Translations under genes and position numbers: made by a program
Notes under the pieces: model-generated
Databases searched by the model: none
The model's input: only the letters and a program-made list of their open reading frames with translations
What the model was told of the DNA's origin: nothing
NCBI GenBank assembly: GCA_900544225.1
Contig: UQUD01000066.1
Location: 1-9,938 of the forward strand
Reading direction: 5' to 3'
Origin: an uncultured Collinsella sp.
GTDB lineage: Bacteria > Actinomycetota > Coriobacteriia > Coriobacteriales > Coriobacteriaceae
Length of the DNA stretch: 9,938 nucleotides
Shown here: piece after piece, positions 6,829-9,938 of the stretch
How the letters are laid out: the number at the start of each line of letters is the position of its first letter
Position numbering within the stretch: the first letter of the stretch is position 1

Positions 6829-6956
6829 TATGAATTGACTTAGATTTTGTATATTCCGGCCCATAAGGGGATACACTACATCCTGAAAGACAAGCCGAAG
6901 CGCCGCGCGAAAGACCGTCGAGGCGGCGCGAACGCACAAGAGAGAGGGAATTTCTA

Positions 6957-8849
<1,893 letters not shown>

Positions 8850-8851
8850 TC

Positions 8852-9694
8852 ATGTCCGCCCGTAAAGCTCGCACGGAGGCGGCTGCCGTTGGTGCCGCCC
8901 CCGTTGACTCTGAGGAGAAGGACGTGAAGATTCCCGTAGAGGCCGCAGACGATACCGAGGTCAATGAGGCCCCGGCCGCCGAGGCTGCCGAGAACCAGGT
9001 AGAGGATTCCAACAAGGAGGCGACGATGACCGAGGACGAGATGGTGGAAGCCGCTATCCGCGCCGGTGAGGAAGCCGCCGACAACGACTTTAAGCTCAAG
9101 TTCGAGCAGGCCCAAAAGGAGCTTGCCGACGTGCGCAATGAGCTCGATGCTGCGGCAGAGGCCCAGAAGGCCGCCGAGGACAAGGCGAAGGACGCTACCG
9201 AGCGAACCGCTCGTCTGCAGGCCGACTGGGAGAACTTCCGTCGCCGCACCGCCAACGAGCGCATCGCCGAGCGCGAGCGCGCGACCGAGAAGCTTGTCAC
9301 CGCGCTGTTGCCGGTGATCGACGATATCGAGCGCGCGATCGACCATGCCCGCAGCCAGGAGCTTTCCGACGACTTTAAGCAGTTCGTCGATGGCGTTGAC
9401 GCGGTACATGCCAAGCTGCTCGACGTGTTTGCGCACGAGGGCGTTGAGCCCATCGACCCCAAGGGCGAGGCGTTCGATCCGCTCGAGCACCAGGCTGTGG
9501 GTCGCGTCGAGGACGCATCGCAGTATGACGAGACCGTCAACGACGTGTACCAGAAGGGCTACCGCATGGCGGATCGCATTCTGCGTTCCGCGATGGTGAC
9601 GGTGACCTACGGTGGCGAGAAGCGCCCCGCACCGGAGCCCGAAGCGGCGCCCGAGGATGCTACGGCCGATACAGCCGAGAGCACCGAGGAGTAA
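8852..9694 (+). CDS. grpE: Nucleotide exchange factor GrpE
   Basis: Dimeric co-chaperone of 280 aa that releases ADP from DnaK. An acidic, Ala/Glu-rich and probably disordered N-terminus (1-75) is followed by a long coiled-coil helix (about 80-150), including LQADWENFRRRTANER (122-137), and then the helical and beta-wing region with LLPVIDDIERAI (152-163), GVEPIDPKGEAFDPLEHQAV (197-216) and VYQKGYRMADRILRSAMVTV (232-251). A short acidic Pro/Glu/Ala tail ends it. The start at 8852 lies two bases past the dnaK stop, with GAGGA nine bases upstream, and the segment after it uses codons like real coding sequence. At 280 aa it is longer than the usual 180-220. An in-frame ATG at 9026 has a far better ribosome-binding site and would give 222 aa; either or both may be used. 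Confidence 0.96.
   Translation: MSARKARTEAAAVGAAPVDSEEKDVKIPVEAADDTEVNEAPAAEAAENQVEDSNKEATMTEDEMVEAAIRAGEEAADNDFKLKFEQAQKELADVRNELDAAAEAQKAAEDKAKDATERTARLQADWENFRRRTANERIAERERATEKLVTALLPVIDDIERAIDHARSQELSDDFKQFVDGVDAVHAKLLDVFAHEGVEPIDPKGEAFDPLEHQAVGRVEDASQYDETVNDVYQKGYRMADRILRSAMVTVTYGGEKRPAPEPEAAPEDATADTAESTEE
9014..9028 (+). promoter_or_regulatory. Strong internal ribosome-binding site and ATG in grpE
   Basis: AAGGAGG at 9014-9020 lies five bases before an in-frame ATG at 9026-9028, codon 59 of the long grpE frame. This is stronger than the site in front of the first ATG. Initiation here would give a GrpE of normal length starting MTEDEM and leave out the variable acidic N-terminus. Confidence 0.6.
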
Positions 9695-9699
9695 TTGAG

Positions 9700-9730
9700 A
9701 AGGGCCCCGGGGCAACACCCGGGGCCCTTT
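9700..9730 (+). terminator. Terminator-like hairpin between grpE and dnaJ
   Basis: A perfect 12-bp stem, almost all G/C (9700-9711 with 9718-9729), has a six-base loop GCAACA and a short T-run TTTCT. It starts five bases after the grpE stop. The stem is very strong but the T-tract is short, so it may stop only part of the transcripts, letting the dnaJ-family gene be read at a lower level. Confidence 0.75.
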
Positions 9731-9758
9731 CTGGCCTAGTGCCATATGACAGTATGAG

Positions 9759-9780
9759 CCGCCGTCCGCAGGGGCGGCGG
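9759..9780 (+). other. Second stem-loop in the dnaJ leader
   Basis: CCGCCGTCC (9759-9767) pairs with GGGCGGCGG (9772-9780) around GCAG, with one G·U pair. No T-run follows. It sits ten bases or so before the ribosome-binding region of the dnaJ-family gene (GGAGAGGAG at 9789-9797) and could affect mRNA stability or access of ribosomes. The TATAAC directly after it (9782-9787) is -10-like but has no matching -35. Confidence 0.45.
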
Positions 9781-9802
9781 ATATAACAGGAGAGGAGCTA
9801 CG

Positions 9803-9938
9803 ATGGCTGCAGGCAAAACCTTCTATGACATCCTGGGCGTATCCAAGAGCGCCTCCGACAAAGAGATTAAGAGTGCGTTTCGCAAGCTCGCGCAAAAATA
9901 TCACCCCGATGCCGGCGGCGACGAGGCCAAGTTTAAGG
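9803..9938 (+). CDS. dnaJ: DnaJ-family co-chaperone, N-terminus only
   Basis: The gene runs off the right edge after 45 codons. The visible part is a J-domain: FYDILGVSKSASDKEIKSAF (7-26), then the diagnostic HPD tripeptide at 34-36. This tripeptide stimulates the DnaK ATPase. The ATG at 9803 follows GGAGAGGAG at 9789-9797 by five bases. Position right after dnaK and grpE supports dnaJ. The glycine/phenylalanine, zinc-finger and C-terminal domains lie outside the window, so a CbpA-like type III or type II J-protein without zinc fingers is not excluded. Two hairpins separate it from grpE, so its expression may be partly uncoupled. Confidence 0.9.
   Translation, partial: MAAGKTFYDILGVSKSASDKEIKSAFRKLAQKYHPDAGGDEAKFK

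Larger units (their letters stand above)
6448..6956. other. Non-coding region between ferredoxin and dnaK
   Basis: These 509 bases hold the divergent promoters and leaders of the ferredoxin and dnaK genes and no convincing gene, tRNA or known riboswitch. The ferredoxin-side part is GC-rich. From about 6720 to 6860 the sequence turns AT-rich, as expected near a strong promoter. Short inverted repeats are present: TGCGG/CCGCA (6669-6681), TCCCGT/ACGGGA (6682-6707), ATAAGA/TCTTAT (6815-6828) and GCGCCGC/GCGGCGC (6900-6929). A TTGACT at 6835-6840 is -35-like, but I could not pair it with a -10 at normal spacing. No match to CIRCE (TTAGCACTC-N9-GAGTGCTAA) or HAIR (CTTGAGT-N7-ACTCAAG) was found by eye. 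Confidence 0.6.

Overview
The window is GC-rich with densely packed, G/C-ending codons. It carries a de novo NAD cluster with its own 3H-domain repressor and a dnaK-grpE-dnaJ heat-shock cluster. The DnaK is of the Gram-positive type, without the insertion seen in the proteobacterial ATPase domain. Together these suggest a high-GC Gram-positive anaerobe, most likely a gut Coriobacteriia such as Collinsella. That placement is inference from composition and gene style; no 16S or other marker is present.

Layout from left to right. (1) 12-2011, minus strand: a two-gene two-component system. A LytTR response regulator is followed, with a 1-nt TAATG overlap, by an AgrC-like GHKL sensor kinase. No peptide precursor or processing gene is visible beside it. 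(2) 2012-2303: a divergent intergenic region with a perfect 21-bp inverted repeat that covers a good promoter for the nad genes. (3) 2304-6171, plus strand: nadA, nadB, nadC and niaR. They encode quinolinate synthase, L-aspartate oxidase, quinolinate phosphoribosyltransferase and a nicotinic-acid-responsive repressor, so aspartate is converted to nicotinate mononucleotide under feedback from the niacin pool. A strong hairpin terminator closes the operon. (4) 6262-6447, minus strand: a small 2[4Fe-4S] ferredoxin converging on the same terminator. (5) 6448-6956: a 509-bp non-coding region with several short inverted repeats and the dnaK leader. (6) 6957 to the right edge, plus strand: dnaK, grpE and the first 45 codons of a dnaJ-family gene. 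A terminator-like hairpin and a second stem-loop lie between grpE and dnaJ.

All genes belong to known families and I see no undescribed multi-gene system. The points most worth a second look are regulatory or structural: the very symmetric nad operator, a REP-like hairpin inside the nad operon, an L-aspartate oxidase without its usual C-terminal helical domain, a strong internal start in grpE, and the hairpins that separate grpE from dnaJ.
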